Shown here: one piece after another, positions 1-5,897 of the stretch | How positions within the stretch are numbered: the first letter of the stretch is position 1 | Layout of the letters: every line of letters starts with the position of its first letter | Source of the DNA: a virus | Virus record (IMG/VR): IMGVR_UViG_3300011116_000574 | Span: 36,658-100,657 of that record | Length of the DNA: 64,000 nt | Direction: 5' to 3' (one strand) | Position numbers and translations under genes: made by a program | The notes under the pieces: model-generated | Databases searched by the model: none | The model's input: only the letters and a program-made list of their open reading frames with translations | What the model was told of the DNA's origin: nothing

Positions 1-17
1 GAATTGGGGGGCGGGAA

Positions 18-125
18 TTAAAGTTCCTTATCGTGCTTTTCCCAAGCAATTATAGAACTAAAGATAAGACCTATCATTGAAAACACAAAGCCGACAACAC
101 ACACACCAATTAGAACATCTAACAT
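18..125 (-). CDS. small single-pass membrane protein (35 aa)
   Basis: The ATG is at 125-123 and the TAA at 20-18. The start overlaps the stop of the upstream gene as TAATG, which implies translational coupling. A hydrophobic helix fills about residues 3-26 (LDVLIGVCVVGFVF, then IGLIFSSIIAW) and a charged tail ends in EKHDKEL. It is the last gene I can see in a five-gene leftward operon that starts at 760. No family is recognised; a small inner-membrane host-takeover peptide is possible but unsupported. Confidence 0.6.
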   Translation of the reverse strand: MLDVLIGVCVVGFVFSMIGLIFSSIIAWEKHDKEL

Positions 126-322
126 TAAGACCCCAACTTTTCTACAAGCATTTCCTCATAGTCTACATAGTCTGCTTCCATTAGTTCATCATTGAAATGC
201 CATACCTGATGATTGGGGTCAAATGCAACACCTTCATTTTCAAATTTTACCATTGTGGTGTCAATGTCAATCTCAAACTTATCTGTGTCCTCATCATAAA
301 AAACTACAAAATGATACTGCAT
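125..322 (-). CDS. small acidic hypothetical protein (65 aa)
   Basis: This is a strongly acidic protein (runs such as DEDTDKFEIDID, then MEADYVDYEEM) with a likely N-terminal beta hairpin (MQYHFVVFYDED). It has no cysteines and no membrane segment. Both ends form TAATG overlaps with neighbours, so it is a middle gene of the 760-to-18 operon. I do not recognise the family. The acidity fits the small host-interaction proteins typical of phage early regions, but that is only inference. Confidence 0.7.
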   Translation of the reverse strand: MQYHFVVFYDEDTDKFEIDIDTTMVKFENEGVAFDPNHQVWHFNDELMEADYVDYEEMLVEKLGS

Positions 323-489
323 TATTCTACTTCCAATCCATAAACATCATACTCAAAATGCTGACTGACTATTTTTAGGTCGTCTGCCATAAGTTCGTCA
401 AAAATCTTTATGGCTTCCTCTTGTGTGTCGGCTTCTATGATGTCCTCAAACTCGGTTACTCGTTTAGATGAAAAATAATAATTTGGCAT
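322..489 (-). CDS. small acidic hypothetical protein (55 aa)
   Basis: The ATG is at 489-487 and the TAA at 324-322. The protein begins MPNYYFSSKRVTEFEDIIEA and has an amphipathic helix (about 20-37) and a C-terminal strand-like SQHFEYDVYGLEVE. The N-terminal layout (Y-Y-F, x, FEDIIEADTQEEAIKIF) resembles small beta-alpha-beta proteins often found in actinophages, with no known role. It is coupled by TAATG on both sides. Confidence 0.65.
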   Translation of the reverse strand: MPNYYFSSKRVTEFEDIIEADTQEEAIKIFDELMADDLKIVSQHFEYDVYGLEVE

Positions 490-587
490 TACACCACCTT
501 TTCCAAAATCTTAGTTAGTTGTTCTAGTGCTTCTGGCGATAGTTCATCTACCGCTTTCCAATCTATAACTGCTTCCCAATCTATCAT
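489..587 (-). CDS. very small helical protein (32 aa)
   Basis: The ATG is at 587-585 and the TAA at 491-489. The peptide (MIDWEAVIDWKAVDELSPEA, then LEQLTKILEKVV) has two short amphipathic helices and a repeated IDW motif. The last 13 residues resemble the LTPEQLANLID segment of the gene just upstream (587-760), so it may be a duplicated helix of that protein. The perfect TAATG couplings on both sides are the main reason to call it a gene. Confidence 0.55.
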   Translation of the reverse strand: MIDWEAVIDWKAVDELSPEALEQLTKILEKVV

Positions 588-760
588 TACTGCCCCACTC
601 CAAAATCTGTTGCTACAATTTCAACTGCTTCATCAAGACAGTCAATTAGATTTGCTAATTGTTCTGGGGTCAAATCCTCTACCATAAAACTAGGTAATTC
701 GGACTTCCACGCTATCTGTGAGCGGTAAGTATTGCCACACTCGGCACATTGTTCTGACAT
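587..760 (-). CDS. CxxC protein, first gene of operon (57 aa)
   Basis: The ATG at 760-758 follows an ACCGAAAGGA ribosome site shared by several early genes. The N-terminus has one half of a zinc knuckle (C5-x2-C8, MSEQCAECGNTY) and an extra Cys at 41. An LTPEQLANLID helix follows. It is the promoter-proximal gene of the five-gene operon 760-to-18. A single CxxC could bind metal as a dimer or be structural. The family is not recognised. Confidence 0.65.
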   Translation of the reverse strand: MSEQCAECGNTYRSQIAWKSELPSFMVEDLTPEQLANLIDCLDEAVEIVATDFGVGQ

Positions 761-790
761 TTGTTTTCCTTTCGGTAGGTTTATGTTTCA

Positions 791-820
791 ATGGTACACC
801 ATAGGTCAGACATAAATCAA
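791..820 (-). promoter_or_regulatory. early-type promoter for the 760-to-18 operon
   Basis: Read leftward: TTGATT (820-815), an 18-base spacer starting TATGTCTG, then TACCAT (796-791). The start codon of the first gene is 31 bases downstream. The TGTCnG just inside the spacer is shared by nearly all leftward promoters here. Confidence 0.6.
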
Positions 821-848
821 GGATAATCCAGAGAAATTTTAAGTGTTT

Positions 849-883
849 CGTAATTGACAACCCCGCAGCAGCGGGGTACCCCG
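849..883 (-). repeat. intergenic cassette: conserved box plus GC-rich double hairpin
   Basis: CCCCGC-agca-GCGGGG (861-876) runs directly into the palindrome CGGGGTACCCCG (872-883), so two alternative stems share one arm. A degenerate copy of the TTGTCAAGTTACGA box lies beside it (849-860). It follows the stop of the gene ending at 897. It may act as a factor-dependent terminator, because no T-run follows in the leftward direction. Confidence 0.6.
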
Positions 884-896
884 AAGGGTGGTAGAT

Positions 897-1100
897 CTAA
901 CTACCCCACTCTATGCTTACTTGGGCGGAACTACCAAATAGTGCCTGGACAAAACCATTAGCATAGTAACGGTGGTTCTCGTTATCTTTATCAAACTCAA
1001 ATGGAACCTTGCTCAAAAACTCTTGCCAATGGTGGTCTATGTCCTCTGAATAGACAGACCAGTTACCCTCGCGGTATTGGCGACTAATAGTTGCTCTCAT
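897..1100 (-). CDS. hypothetical protein (67 aa)
   Basis: I choose the ATG at 1100-1098 (MRATISRQYREGNW) rather than the TTG at 1112, because GGGGGAT sits just upstream and the upstream gene stops at 1102. The product has a basic N-terminus, aromatic patches (W14, W27, F30) and a C-terminal ALFGSSAQVSIEWGS strand. The family is not recognised. It is the last gene of the 1664-to-897 operon. Confidence 0.65.
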   Translation of the reverse strand: MRATISRQYREGNWSVYSEDIDHHWQEFLSKVPFEFDKDNENHRYYANGFVQALFGSSAQVSIEWGS

Positions 1101-1101
1101 C

Positions 1102-1428
1102 TTATCCCCCAAATAATTCGTTTAGTTTGTCAATGTCGTTGCCGTTCACAATTTCACGCACTTTTTCAGAAACACCGTCAAACTTGCGAACAAAGTAATC
1201 GCCTGTGTCACCGCTTATGCTGTATGTGACAGACTTGGCTTCTGTTGTGTGTTGTGTGTTGTTGTACATAACATCTGAACCAAACTCTAGACGACCAATA
1301 AAGTCAATCATACCTTCGGTAGTAATGTCAGAAAGACCAAAGCCGTATTCACCTGTTTCCAACATCATACGGATAATGTCTGTTTCATCATAGGTTGTTT
1401 CAATTCGGGCGGTAATTTGATAGGTCAT
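1102..1428 (-). CDS. hypothetical protein (108 aa)
   Basis: It starts MTYQITARIETTYDETDIIR and alternates charged and polar residues, with predicted strands around 3-12 and 68-85 and a C-terminal helix. There are no cysteines and no membrane segment. It is TAATG-coupled to the gene at 1428-1664. The family is not recognised. An IETTYDETDI pattern occurs in other small phage proteins of unknown role, but I cannot assign function. Confidence 0.7.
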   Translation of the reverse strand: MTYQITARIETTYDETDIIRMMLETGEYGFGLSDITTEGMIDFIGRLEFGSDVMYNNTQHTTEAKSVTYSISGDTGDYFVRKFDGVSEKVREIVNGNDIDKLNELFGG

Positions 1429-1664
1429 TAGTTTATTTCCTTTTCATAGTTGATGATTGTAAATGATTTTGTTTCCTCGTTGTAAATACACTTTACCATA
1501 AAAGTCATACAATGTAAAGAGATTTTGTAAGTTCTTACTTCTAGGTCATAAAAAAAGTTGTCGCCCTCCCATTCAATAGGGCAAGCGTTCCAAAGAAGTT
1601 CGTGCATAAAACTATCTTTGGATACAGGTTCTAATGTTTCTAGTAATCGTTTCATTTGGCTCAT
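1428..1664 (-). CDS. hypothetical protein, apparently leaderless mRNA (78 aa)
   Basis: The protein starts MSQMKRLLETLEPVSKDSF. It contains WNACPIEWEGDNFFYDLEVR and further strand-like segments with two more cysteines. The ATG at 1664 lies six bases after the -10 TATTCT (1676-1671) and has no Shine-Dalgarno sequence, so transcription should start at or next to the start codon. It is the first gene of a three-gene operon. The function is unknown. Confidence 0.65.
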   Translation of the reverse strand: MSQMKRLLETLEPVSKDSFMHELLWNACPIEWEGDNFFYDLEVRTYKISLHCMTFMVKCIYNEETKSFTIINYEKEIN

Positions 1665-1670
1665 ACATAA

Positions 1671-1699
1671 AGAATAGCAGGTACATCTGACAAAATCAA
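1671..1699 (-). promoter_or_regulatory. early-type promoter with leaderless start
   Basis: Leftward: TTGATT (1699-1694), a 17-base spacer starting TTGTCAG, extended -10 TGC-TATTCT (1676-1671). The start codon is six bases below the -10 box. Confidence 0.65.
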
Positions 1700-1764
1700 G
1701 AATAATTCCAGAGATTTTTTGGCAGCTTCGTAATTTACATTACGAAAGATCGGGTTATCCCGCA

Positions 1765-1782
1765 CCCACCCCAAAGGGTGGG
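1765..1782 (-). terminator. hairpin after the 2447-to-1790 operon
   Basis: CCCACCC-caaa-GGGTGGG is a perfect 7-bp stem just below the stop at 1790. No T-run follows leftward, only the ATAACCCG and degenerate box of the intergenic cassette. Confidence 0.5.
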
Positions 1783-1789
1783 CGGTGGA

Positions 1790-1933
1790 TTAGAGCCACT
1801 CTGTCAAATCACCATCACCATAGTAATCTTGCTTATGACCATCTGCTTCAGCAATTACTTCCCAAAGTTCATCTTCGGTAAAATCGCCATCTGGATACCA
1901 CTCTGCTAGTAATTCATAAACTGCTTTATCCAT
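1790..1933 (-). CDS. small acidic hypothetical protein (47 aa)
   Basis: The ATG at 1933-1931 overlaps the stop of the previous gene (TAATG). The sequence runs MDKAVYELLAEWYPDGDFTE, then DELWEVIAEADGHKQDYYGD. It has a net negative charge and two amphipathic helices. It is the last gene of the 2447-to-1790 operon. No family is recognised. Confidence 0.65.
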   Translation of the reverse strand: MDKAVYELLAEWYPDGDFTEDELWEVIAEADGHKQDYYGDGDLTEWL

Positions 1934-2118
1934 TAAAATAAATCCTCTACTTCCTCTACTGAATAGCCGTGAGCAAACCTATGAGCAATTACAATACGCA
2001 TACTGTCGGTTGCTTCGTCAATCGCTTCCCACATTTCCTCTGTCCAATCATTGGTGTCTAGCAAGAGAATGCCCTCGCCATCACCATAGTTTCCGTCTGT
2101 TGCGAAATAATGTCCCAT
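1933..2118 (-). CDS. small acidic hypothetical protein (61 aa)
   Basis: I start it at the ATG at 2118-2116 (MGHYFATDGNYGDGEG), which is TAATG-coupled to the gene upstream. A TTG further upstream would overlap that gene needlessly. The N-terminus is glycine-rich and the rest helical (WTEEMWEAIDEATDSM, then YSVEEVEDLF). There is no known domain. The N-terminal pattern GHYFATDGN...GEGILLLDTNDWTEEMWEAI is common in small actinophage proteins of unknown function. Confidence 0.7.
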   Translation of the reverse strand: MGHYFATDGNYGDGEGILLLDTNDWTEEMWEAIDEATDSMRIVIAHRFAHGYSVEEVEDLF

Positions 2119-2447
2119 TACACTTCCTGCCAAATCATCATACTCTCAAACGAGTAACCATTTACTGTATTTTTAGTTAGGTCAATCTCTACCCACTCTG
2201 ACCAATTATCAAATGTGACTTTAGGATTTACGGCAAAGATACCATAACCTGTTTCATCAAGGATTTCATTTTGGATTAGGTGTGAAATAACCATACGAGT
2301 CCAATAAGAGTGGTCGCCTATTCGTGGTTGTGCGTGGCGAATTGCTTGGGCTAAATCGTGTTCCCAACTGTCTGCCCCCCAATGTGAATAAAGTGCGACT
2401 GCGTGGTCAGTTCCGTCATTGAATACAAAGGTTACTCTAGCACCCAT
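2118..2447 (-). CDS. hypothetical protein (109 aa)
   Basis: The start is the ATG at 2447-2445 (MGARVTFVFNDGTDHAV), preceded by ACCGAAAGAGAGA. The longer reading frame would begin inside the promoter. The protein has an N-terminal strand, a region around HWGADSWEHDLAQAIRHA, and a C-terminal half rich in aromatic residues. It is the first gene of a three-gene operon. I recognise the shape from phage early regions but no function. Confidence 0.7.
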   Translation of the reverse strand: MGARVTFVFNDGTDHAVALYSHWGADSWEHDLAQAIRHAQPRIGDHSYWTRMVISHLIQNEILDETGYGIFAVNPKVTFDNWSEWVEIDLTKNTVNGYSFESMMIWQEV

Positions 2448-2479
2448 AATTTTCTCTCTTTCGGTAGGTTGATAAATCA

Positions 2480-2508
2480 AGTGTAGCAGTCTTGTCTGAC
2501 ATTTTCAA
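2480..2508 (-). promoter_or_regulatory. early-type promoter for 2447-to-1790 operon
   Basis: Leftward: TTGAAA (2508-2503), a 17-base spacer starting ATGTCAG, extended -10 TGC-TACACT (2485-2480). This is the clearest example of the early promoter class. Confidence 0.7.
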
Positions 2509-2549
2509 GGATAATTCCAGAGATTTTTGAACATCTTCGTACTTGACAA

Positions 2550-2584
2550 CCCCGCAGCAGCGGGGTATCCCGCCTTTCGGCGGG
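2550..2584 (-). terminator. tandem GC-rich hairpins after gene 2595-2864
   Basis: CCCCGC-agca-GCGGGG (2550-2565) is followed by CCCGCC-tttc-GGCGGG (2569-2584). The degenerate conserved box CTTCGTACTTGACAA lies beside it at 2536-2549. Confidence 0.55.
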
Positions 2585-2594
2585 GCTTTAATGG

Positions 2595-2864
2595 TTATTC
2601 CCAGAAGTCCTGTATTTCAGACAAGTCGTTGATACTTTCAATGTTGGCTCGCTCATAGCATAGGTAAAGCGTATTTAGTAAAGCGTGACCAATCATAGAA
2701 GCGGTGTCATAAGAAGCCAAATCTGCTTCTGTTAGATAATCAAAGTCAAATTCTTTTTCTGTTTCTGATAAAGCAAATAGGTATTGCTCTACAAGAGTTT
2801 CAAAGTCAATGAACATCTTGCCCTCGTGAACCATTGAATTTAGTTCGCCGTCTGCTATAAACAT
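2595..2864 (-). CDS. hypothetical helical protein (89 aa)
   Basis: The ATG at 2864 follows ACCGAAAGGAAAGAA. The protein is mostly helical and acidic (FETLVEQYLFALSETEKEFD, then TASMIGHALLNTLYLCYERA) and ends SINDLSEIQDFWE. It is a single-gene unit with its own promoter and terminator. No family is recognised. Confidence 0.7.
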   Translation of the reverse strand: MFIADGELNSMVHEGKMFIDFETLVEQYLFALSETEKEFDFDYLTEADLASYDTASMIGHALLNTLYLCYERANIESINDLSEIQDFWE

Positions 2865-2892
2865 TTCTTTCCTTTCGGTAGGTTATGTAATA

Positions 2893-2922
2893 ATCTTAGC
2901 ACACATTACCGACATTTTCCAG
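2893..2922 (-). promoter_or_regulatory. early-type promoter for gene 2595-2864
   Basis: Leftward: CTGGAA (2922-2917), an 18-base spacer starting AATGTCGG, extended -10 TGC-TAAGAT (2898-2893). Confidence 0.6.
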
Positions 2923-2973
2923 AGAAATTTTAACTAATCGTAAATAAGCTGAAAAAGATCGGGGTAGCCCGAA

Positions 2974-2996
2974 GACCCAGTTTGTCAAACTGGGTC
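2974..2996 (-). terminator. perfect 10-bp hairpin overlapping a stop codon
   Basis: GACCCAGTTT-gtc-AAACTGGGTC is perfect. The last codons and TGA stop of gene 2985-3191 lie inside the hairpin. The apex reads TTTGTCAAA, the same core that recurs in other hairpin loops of this region. Confidence 0.6.
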
Positions 2997-3191
2997 GCAG
3001 GTGGTGTAGAAAAATTGGATACTATCCGCAGGAACATAAATTATTTCATCACCTGTTTTTGTTTCAAAAGATAGTAATCCGTTTTCAATACGGAAAGCAT
3101 TGTCTGGGTGAACATCTGGGAACTCATAGGGGTTAGCAATTCCGTTTGGTTGTTCTTTGTAGACAATGTGTAAGTTAGTTTGAAATTCCAT
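2985..3191 (-). CDS. hypothetical beta-rich protein (68 aa)
   Basis: The sequence begins MEFQTNLHIVYKEQPNGIAN and continues with FRIENGLLSFETKTGDEIIY and VPADSIQFFYTTCDPV. Alternating hydrophobic residues suggest a small beta barrel that ends in an exposed Cys. It is the last gene of the WhiB operon; its ATG is two bases after the previous stop. No family is assigned. Confidence 0.7.
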   Translation of the reverse strand: MEFQTNLHIVYKEQPNGIANPYEFPDVHPDNAFRIENGLLSFETKTGDEIIYVPADSIQFFYTTCDPV

Positions 3192-3296
3192 TTAGTAGTC
3201 CTCTTTCGCTTCTGGTACACTAGCACCGCATAGCATACAGGTTGGGTTGGTTCTGTCTGTTACATTGACAATCGGGTGAACTTTACACTCTTTCAT
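3192..3296 (-). CDS. very small zinc-ribbon-like protein (34 aa)
   Basis: The ATG is at 3296-3294 and the TAA at 3194-3192. It has C4, H7 and a C20-x2-C23-G knuckle (TCMLCG), enough for one zinc site. It overlaps the end of whiB by 14 bases and is followed at once by the gene at 2985-3191, so the three are co-translated. No function is known. Confidence 0.6.
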   Translation of the reverse strand: MKECKVHPIVNVTDRTNPTCMLCGASVPEAKEDY

Positions 3297-3498
3297 TTTT
3301 CAATAACGCCTTTCGCTCGTCACCGAGTAGACCGCCATAAATACCGTCTACACTTTCATTTGAGAGTGCGAACTCTAAGCACTCTGATTTTACAGGGCAA
3401 GCGTTACACAATGACAACGCCAACGCCCTATCTTTTAGTTTGGCACTAAAAAAGATTTCTGGGTCTGCCTCTAAGCAATTTGCCTTATCCTGAAACAT
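3283..3498 (-). CDS. whiB: WhiB-family transcriptional regulator (71 aa)
   Basis: WhiB-like proteins bind a [4Fe-4S] cluster and the primary sigma factor, and occur in actinobacteria and their phages. The four ligand cysteines are at 8, 31, 34 and 40 (C-x22-C-x2-C-x5-C), followed by the diagnostic GIYGG turn (53-57) and a basic tail (ERKALLKNERV). At 71 aa it is at the short, phage-type end of the family. I start at the ATG at 3498 because an upstream extension would cross the promoter and the CGAAAGGCAGA ribosome site. It is a candidate switch for the repeated early promoters nearby; that link is inference. Confidence 0.93.
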   Translation of the reverse strand: MFQDKANCLEADPEIFFSAKLKDRALALSLCNACPVKSECLEFALSNESVDGIYGGLLGDERKALLKNERV

Positions 3499-3526
3499 AA
3501 TCTGCCTTTCGTTTGTTGGTAATACT

Positions 3527-3556
3527 ATTATGACACACGCCACCGACATTTTTGGT
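3527..3556 (-). promoter_or_regulatory. early-type promoter for whiB
   Basis: Leftward: AATGTCGG spacer start, extended -10 TGT-CATAAT (3532-3527). The -35 is weak (CCAAAA at 3555-3550). This promoter may depend more on the conserved spacer element than the others. Confidence 0.5.
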
Positions 3557-3614
3557 AGCGACACGCACAATTTCAGAGATTTTTTTGGGGCTTCGTAATT
3601 TGACAAACCCCGAA

Positions 3615-3648
3615 GATCGGGGTACCCCGATCCCCCACGAAGTGGGGG
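3615..3648 (-). terminator. palindrome plus hairpin after gene 3657-4124
   Basis: GATCGGGGTACCCCGATC (3615-3632) is an 18-base perfect palindrome. It abuts CCCCCAC-gaa-GTGGGGG (3632-3648). The TTTGTCAAATTACGAAG box follows leftward. Confidence 0.6.
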
Positions 3649-3656
3649 CGGGAAGG

Positions 3657-4124
3657 CTAAAGTCCCAACCCTTCGGCAAGAGAGTTAGCAATTGCTCTAA
3701 CCTCTATTGCCCAATGCTCTGATAAGTCATCTTCAAGCATCTTTTCTGATAAGTCAAAGAGTTGTTTTACATAGTCTGGAACGCTGTCAGGTTGTGTTAC
3801 TAGGTCTTCATCTTCATCAAGCCAAGCATCATCTACATAGTCTTCATCATAGCACCAAGCGGATAGGTGGTGTTGTTCAATGATTGCCCAAGCAGGTGCG
3901 GTTGATTTACCATTTTTGTAGAATACACCTTCAGGCAGTTCAATTTCTAGACTGCCATTGTCTTCATTGTAAGCGTTGATTGCTTCAATACAAGGCTGAA
4001 CCATAGTCAATGGGATTGGTGGATAGTGATTGCTTGTTAGTTGAATAGCAATTTGCTGTTCAAGGCTAATGTCAATACCGTATTCTGATAGACTTGCTAA
4101 GTCGTTTGCTGTGTTGTTACCCAT
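3657..4124 (-). CDS. acidic hypothetical protein (155 aa)
   Basis: I use the ATG at 4124-4122 (MGNNTANDLASLSEYGIDIS). A TTG at 4136 overlapping the upstream stop is possible. The protein is very acidic in the middle (YDEDYVDDAWLDEDEDLV) with helical ends. It has one WCYDEDY-type Cys but no zinc motif. The acidity and lack of a hydrophobic core segment would suit a DNA mimic or a nucleoid-protein antagonist, which is speculation. It is downstream of the leaderless gene 4130-4273. Confidence 0.7.
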   Translation of the reverse strand: MGNNTANDLASLSEYGIDISLEQQIAIQLTSNHYPPIPLTMVQPCIEAINAYNEDNGSLEIELPEGVFYKNGKSTAPAWAIIEQHHLSAWCYDEDYVDDAWLDEDEDLVTQPDSVPDYVKQLFDLSEKMLEDDLSEHWAIEVRAIANSLAEGLGL

Positions 4125-4129
4125 AAGAG

Positions 4130-4273
4130 TTACCAACCTTTCTTGTGTTTTAGTTTGCGAGTGTAGGCTTTCTTATTTTTATGACCACCGCTTGCGTTGG
4201 AACGGCGTAATTCCAAGCGAGCCTGTAACTGTTCAGGTGTTGCCTGTGTTGCTGTAATCATTTTCTTTTTCAT
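4130..4273 (-). CDS. very basic small protein, leaderless (47 aa)
   Basis: The chosen ATG at 4273 gives MKKKMITATQATPEQLQARL, followed by ELRRSNASGGHKNKKAYTRK and a KLKHKKGW end. The -10 TATTCT (4285-4280) ends six bases before this ATG with no ribosome site, so the mRNA should be leaderless. A downstream in-frame ATG (MITATQ) at 4261 is an alternative. About one third of the residues are K, R or H, suggesting nucleic-acid or ribosome binding; not proven. Confidence 0.65.
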   Translation of the reverse strand: MKKKMITATQATPEQLQARLELRRSNASGGHKNKKAYTRKLKHKKGW

Positions 4274-4279
4274 ACCTAA

Positions 4280-4308
4280 AGAATAGCACACCTCACCGAC
4301 AATTTCCA
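4280..4308 (-). promoter_or_regulatory. early-type promoter with leaderless start
   Basis: Leftward: TGGAAA (4308-4303), a 17-base spacer starting TTGTCGG, extended -10 TGC-TATTCT (4285-4280). Confidence 0.65.
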
Positions 4309-4332
4309 GCATAACCCAGAGATTTTTTTGGA

Positions 4333-4399
4333 GTGTCGTAATTTGACAACCCCGCTCTGGCGGGGTATCCCGATCAGCCAGCTTTGTCAAGTCGGCTGT
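4333..4399 (-). repeat. intergenic cassette: box plus two hairpins
   Basis: The box GTGTCGTAATTTGACAA (4333-4349, plus strand) is followed by CCCCGC-tctg-GCGGGG (4350-4365). A stem CAGCC...GGCTG (4376-4399) encloses a loop with TTTGTCAA. The last stem ends the transcript of genes 4996-to-4408. Confidence 0.55.
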
Positions 4400-4407
4400 C
4401 GGTGTGT

Positions 4408-4470
4408 CTAATCTTTTTCGCTAAGAATTATGGCGATAAATTGCAATAGCATATAAATTAGTCTATTCAT
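4408..4470 (-). CDS. possible 20-aa hydrophobic peptide
   Basis: The ATG at 4470-4468 overlaps the stop of the larger gene as ATGAATAG. The peptide MNRLIYMLLQFIAIILSEKD is a short transmembrane-like helix with charged ends. Support comes only from the coupling and the hydrophobic pattern shared with other tiny membrane peptides of the window. Confidence 0.4.
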   Translation of the reverse strand: MNRLIYMLLQFIAIILSEKD

Positions 4471-4996
4471 GTGAACCCCTGTAAATTATCCAGATTAGTG
4501 CTTGTGTTGTGCGAGGTGTTAGCCCCATTGCCTTAGCAACATCTTTAACCGCTTGTGCCATTTCGCGGTATTGTGTTTTATTTGGTGCATTGGTATCTAG
4601 TCCACCTGCGTAGCACATCCATACATCTATCGTTACCGCATTTTCATCGCCAGCAATTGCACGAGCGAACGCATTAGTTTTTAAGCCTTTAAGTGCATTG
4701 AACCCTAGCACTAAACTATTTTGTGCCATAACTAAATTGTTTTTTAGTCCTGTCGCTTTTCCTGTGTGTGCGAATTCTAACGCTTGCACAACATTTCTTG
4801 CCCAACGCTGACGAGGTGAGAATGATGAAACAACACTAGCACCATTTTCAATAGTTGCTTTTATGCCACGACTAGCAAGAATACGCACAACATCGTGTGC
4901 CACTAATTCTGCATCTGCATACCATTGCGTAGCCAATTCAATTTGGGTAGCGGTTGCCTTTTTTGCAATTGCGAGGTAGTGGTTGAAGTAATCCAT
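4463..4996 (-). CDS. conserved actinophage protein, DUF7178-like (177 aa)
   Basis: The pattern is YADAELVAHDVVRILASRGI, a central FSPRQRWARNVVQALEFA, then KTNAFARAIAGDENAVTIDV and a helical C-terminus (PRTTQALIWIIYRG). I associate the SPRQRW...N plus GDxxAVTID layout with a widespread all-helical actinophage family (DUF7178, from memory) whose helix-hairpin arrangement recalls base-excision glycosylases; no catalytic role is proven. It is the largest gene of the left array, with a ribosome site ACCGAAAAGAGC upstream. Confidence 0.8.
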   Translation of the reverse strand: MDYFNHYLAIAKKATATQIELATQWYADAELVAHDVVRILASRGIKATIENGASVVSSFSPRQRWARNVVQALEFAHTGKATGLKNNLVMAQNSLVLGFNALKGLKTNAFARAIAGDENAVTIDVWMCYAGGLDTNAPNKTQYREMAQAVKDVAKAMGLTPRTTQALIWIIYRGSHE

Positions 4997-5025
4997 TTTT
5001 GCTCTTTTCGGTAGGTTGTAGTAAT

Positions 5026-5055
5026 ACTGTACCAGATACCGCCGACATTTTCCAG
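5026..5055 (-). promoter_or_regulatory. early-type promoter for gene 4463-4996
   Basis: Leftward: CTGGAA (5055-5050), an 18-base spacer starting AATGTCGG, extended -10 TGG-TACAGT (5031-5026). Confidence 0.6.
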
Positions 5056-5068
5056 AGAAATTTTAGGC

Positions 5069-5109
5069 GTGTCGTAACTTGACAACCCCGCCTTGGCGGG
5101 GTACCCCGA
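5069..5109 (-). repeat. intergenic cassette: exact box copy plus double hairpin
   Basis: Exact plus-strand box GTGTCGTAACTTGACAA (5069-5085), then CCCCGCC-tt-GGCGGGG (5086-5101) merging into CGGGGTACCCCG. It lies between the stop at 5123 and the next promoter. Confidence 0.65.
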
Positions 5110-5122
5110 AGGGTGGTGGGAA

Positions 5123-5419
5123 TTAGTTTTCCCAACCAAACAAAGAGCCTTCCGCATAGTCATCAATCATGTAGTCCATGTCACCAGAACCAAAAATAGC
5201 GTTCCAACAGTCACCGCAAGTACCTGTAATAAAGCGTTCACGAACATCAACATCAAAATCAGATAGGACATCTTGAACATAAGCACCTTGATTGTATGCG
5301 TACAGTTTTTCAGGGGAAATCTGAATAGTGATAGTTTCATCACAGGTTGGGCAAACCTTAGAAGTAACTGAATAAGCGGATAGGTCGGCGGTCTTGACAA
5401 TGTTATTTAGAGTGAACAT
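5123..5419 (-). CDS. zinc-ribbon protein with LFGW tail (98 aa)
   Basis: Two CxxC knuckles (C23-x2-C26 in KVCPTCDE and C68-x2-C71 in GTCGDCWN) form a likely zinc ribbon with about 42 residues between. An acidic stretch (DMDYMIDDYAEGS) follows and the C-terminus is SLFGWEN. The same G-x-LFGW-(D/E) ending occurs in the next gene (5539-5760). The ATG at 5419 has an AAAGGAGA ribosome site. Family function is unknown; a small DNA- or RNA polymerase-binding zinc protein is a guess. Confidence 0.75.
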   Translation of the reverse strand: MFTLNNIVKTADLSAYSVTSKVCPTCDETITIQISPEKLYAYNQGAYVQDVLSDFDVDVRERFITGTCGDCWNAIFGSGDMDYMIDDYAEGSLFGWEN

Positions 5420-5445
5420 TTTTTCTCCTTTAGGTTAATAGTTTT

Positions 5446-5475
5446 ATTGTAGCATAACGCCCAGACATTTTCTAG
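5446..5475 (-). promoter_or_regulatory. early-type promoter for gene 5123-5419
   Basis: Leftward: CTAGAA (5475-5470), an 18-base spacer starting AATGTCTG, extended -10 TGC-TACAAT (5451-5446). Confidence 0.6.
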
Positions 5476-5538
5476 AGATTATTTTGTGGTGTCGTAACAA
5501 GGCGAAGCTTGGCGGGGTACCCCGCAGGGTGATTGGGA

Positions 5539-5760
5539 TTATGCATCCCAACCAAAAAGGTATCCCTCAAAGCCCCTGTCCTCGTCACCCTCGTCAACTT
5601 CACAGACACACTCGTCTGTGCCACCGCAACTTGGGCATTCGTTGTCGTAGTCGTAGTCAGAGTATGGGTCATAAGTGTCAAGCAAAGCCTGTGTCCTTTC
5701 ATCCTCAAATTGGTTATTCCAGATTTCCATCATTGTTTCGGCGGTGTAGAACTCATCCAT
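5539..5760 (-). CDS. acidic zinc-ribbon protein with LFGW tail (73 aa)
   Basis: A helical N-terminus (MDEFYTAETMMEIWNNQFED) leads into an acidic linker (YDPYSDYDYDNE), a CPSCGG...CVC cluster (C42, C45, C51, C53), a second acidic run and GYLFGWDA at the C-terminus. The ending matches gene 5123-5419. The ATG at 5760 has GAGGAG upstream. The DYD-rich middle is unusual and gives a very low isoelectric point. Confidence 0.75.
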   Translation of the reverse strand: MDEFYTAETMMEIWNNQFEDERTQALLDTYDPYSDYDYDNECPSCGGTDECVCEVDEGDEDRGFEGYLFGWDA

Positions 5761-5791
5761 AGGTACTCCTCAAGGTTAGGTTGATAAAATA

Positions 5792-5821
5792 ATTGTAGCA
5801 GGGTGCGGTGACATTTTTCAG
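5792..5821 (-). promoter_or_regulatory. early-type promoter for gene 5539-5760
   Basis: Leftward: CTGAAA (5821-5816), an 18-base spacer starting AATGTCAC, extended -10 TGC-TACAAT (5797-5792). Confidence 0.6.
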
Positions 5822-5897
5822 AGATTTTTAAGGGGTGTCGTAACAAGGGTTGGAGATCGGGGTACCCCGAAGGGCTGTGCTTGTCAAGCCGACACGC

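Noticed and set aside
5484-5784. Two plus-strand reading frames of 83-92 aa
   Set aside because: They run antisense to gene 5539-5760, which has a promoter, ribosome site and zinc motif; the plus-strand products have no plausible composition.
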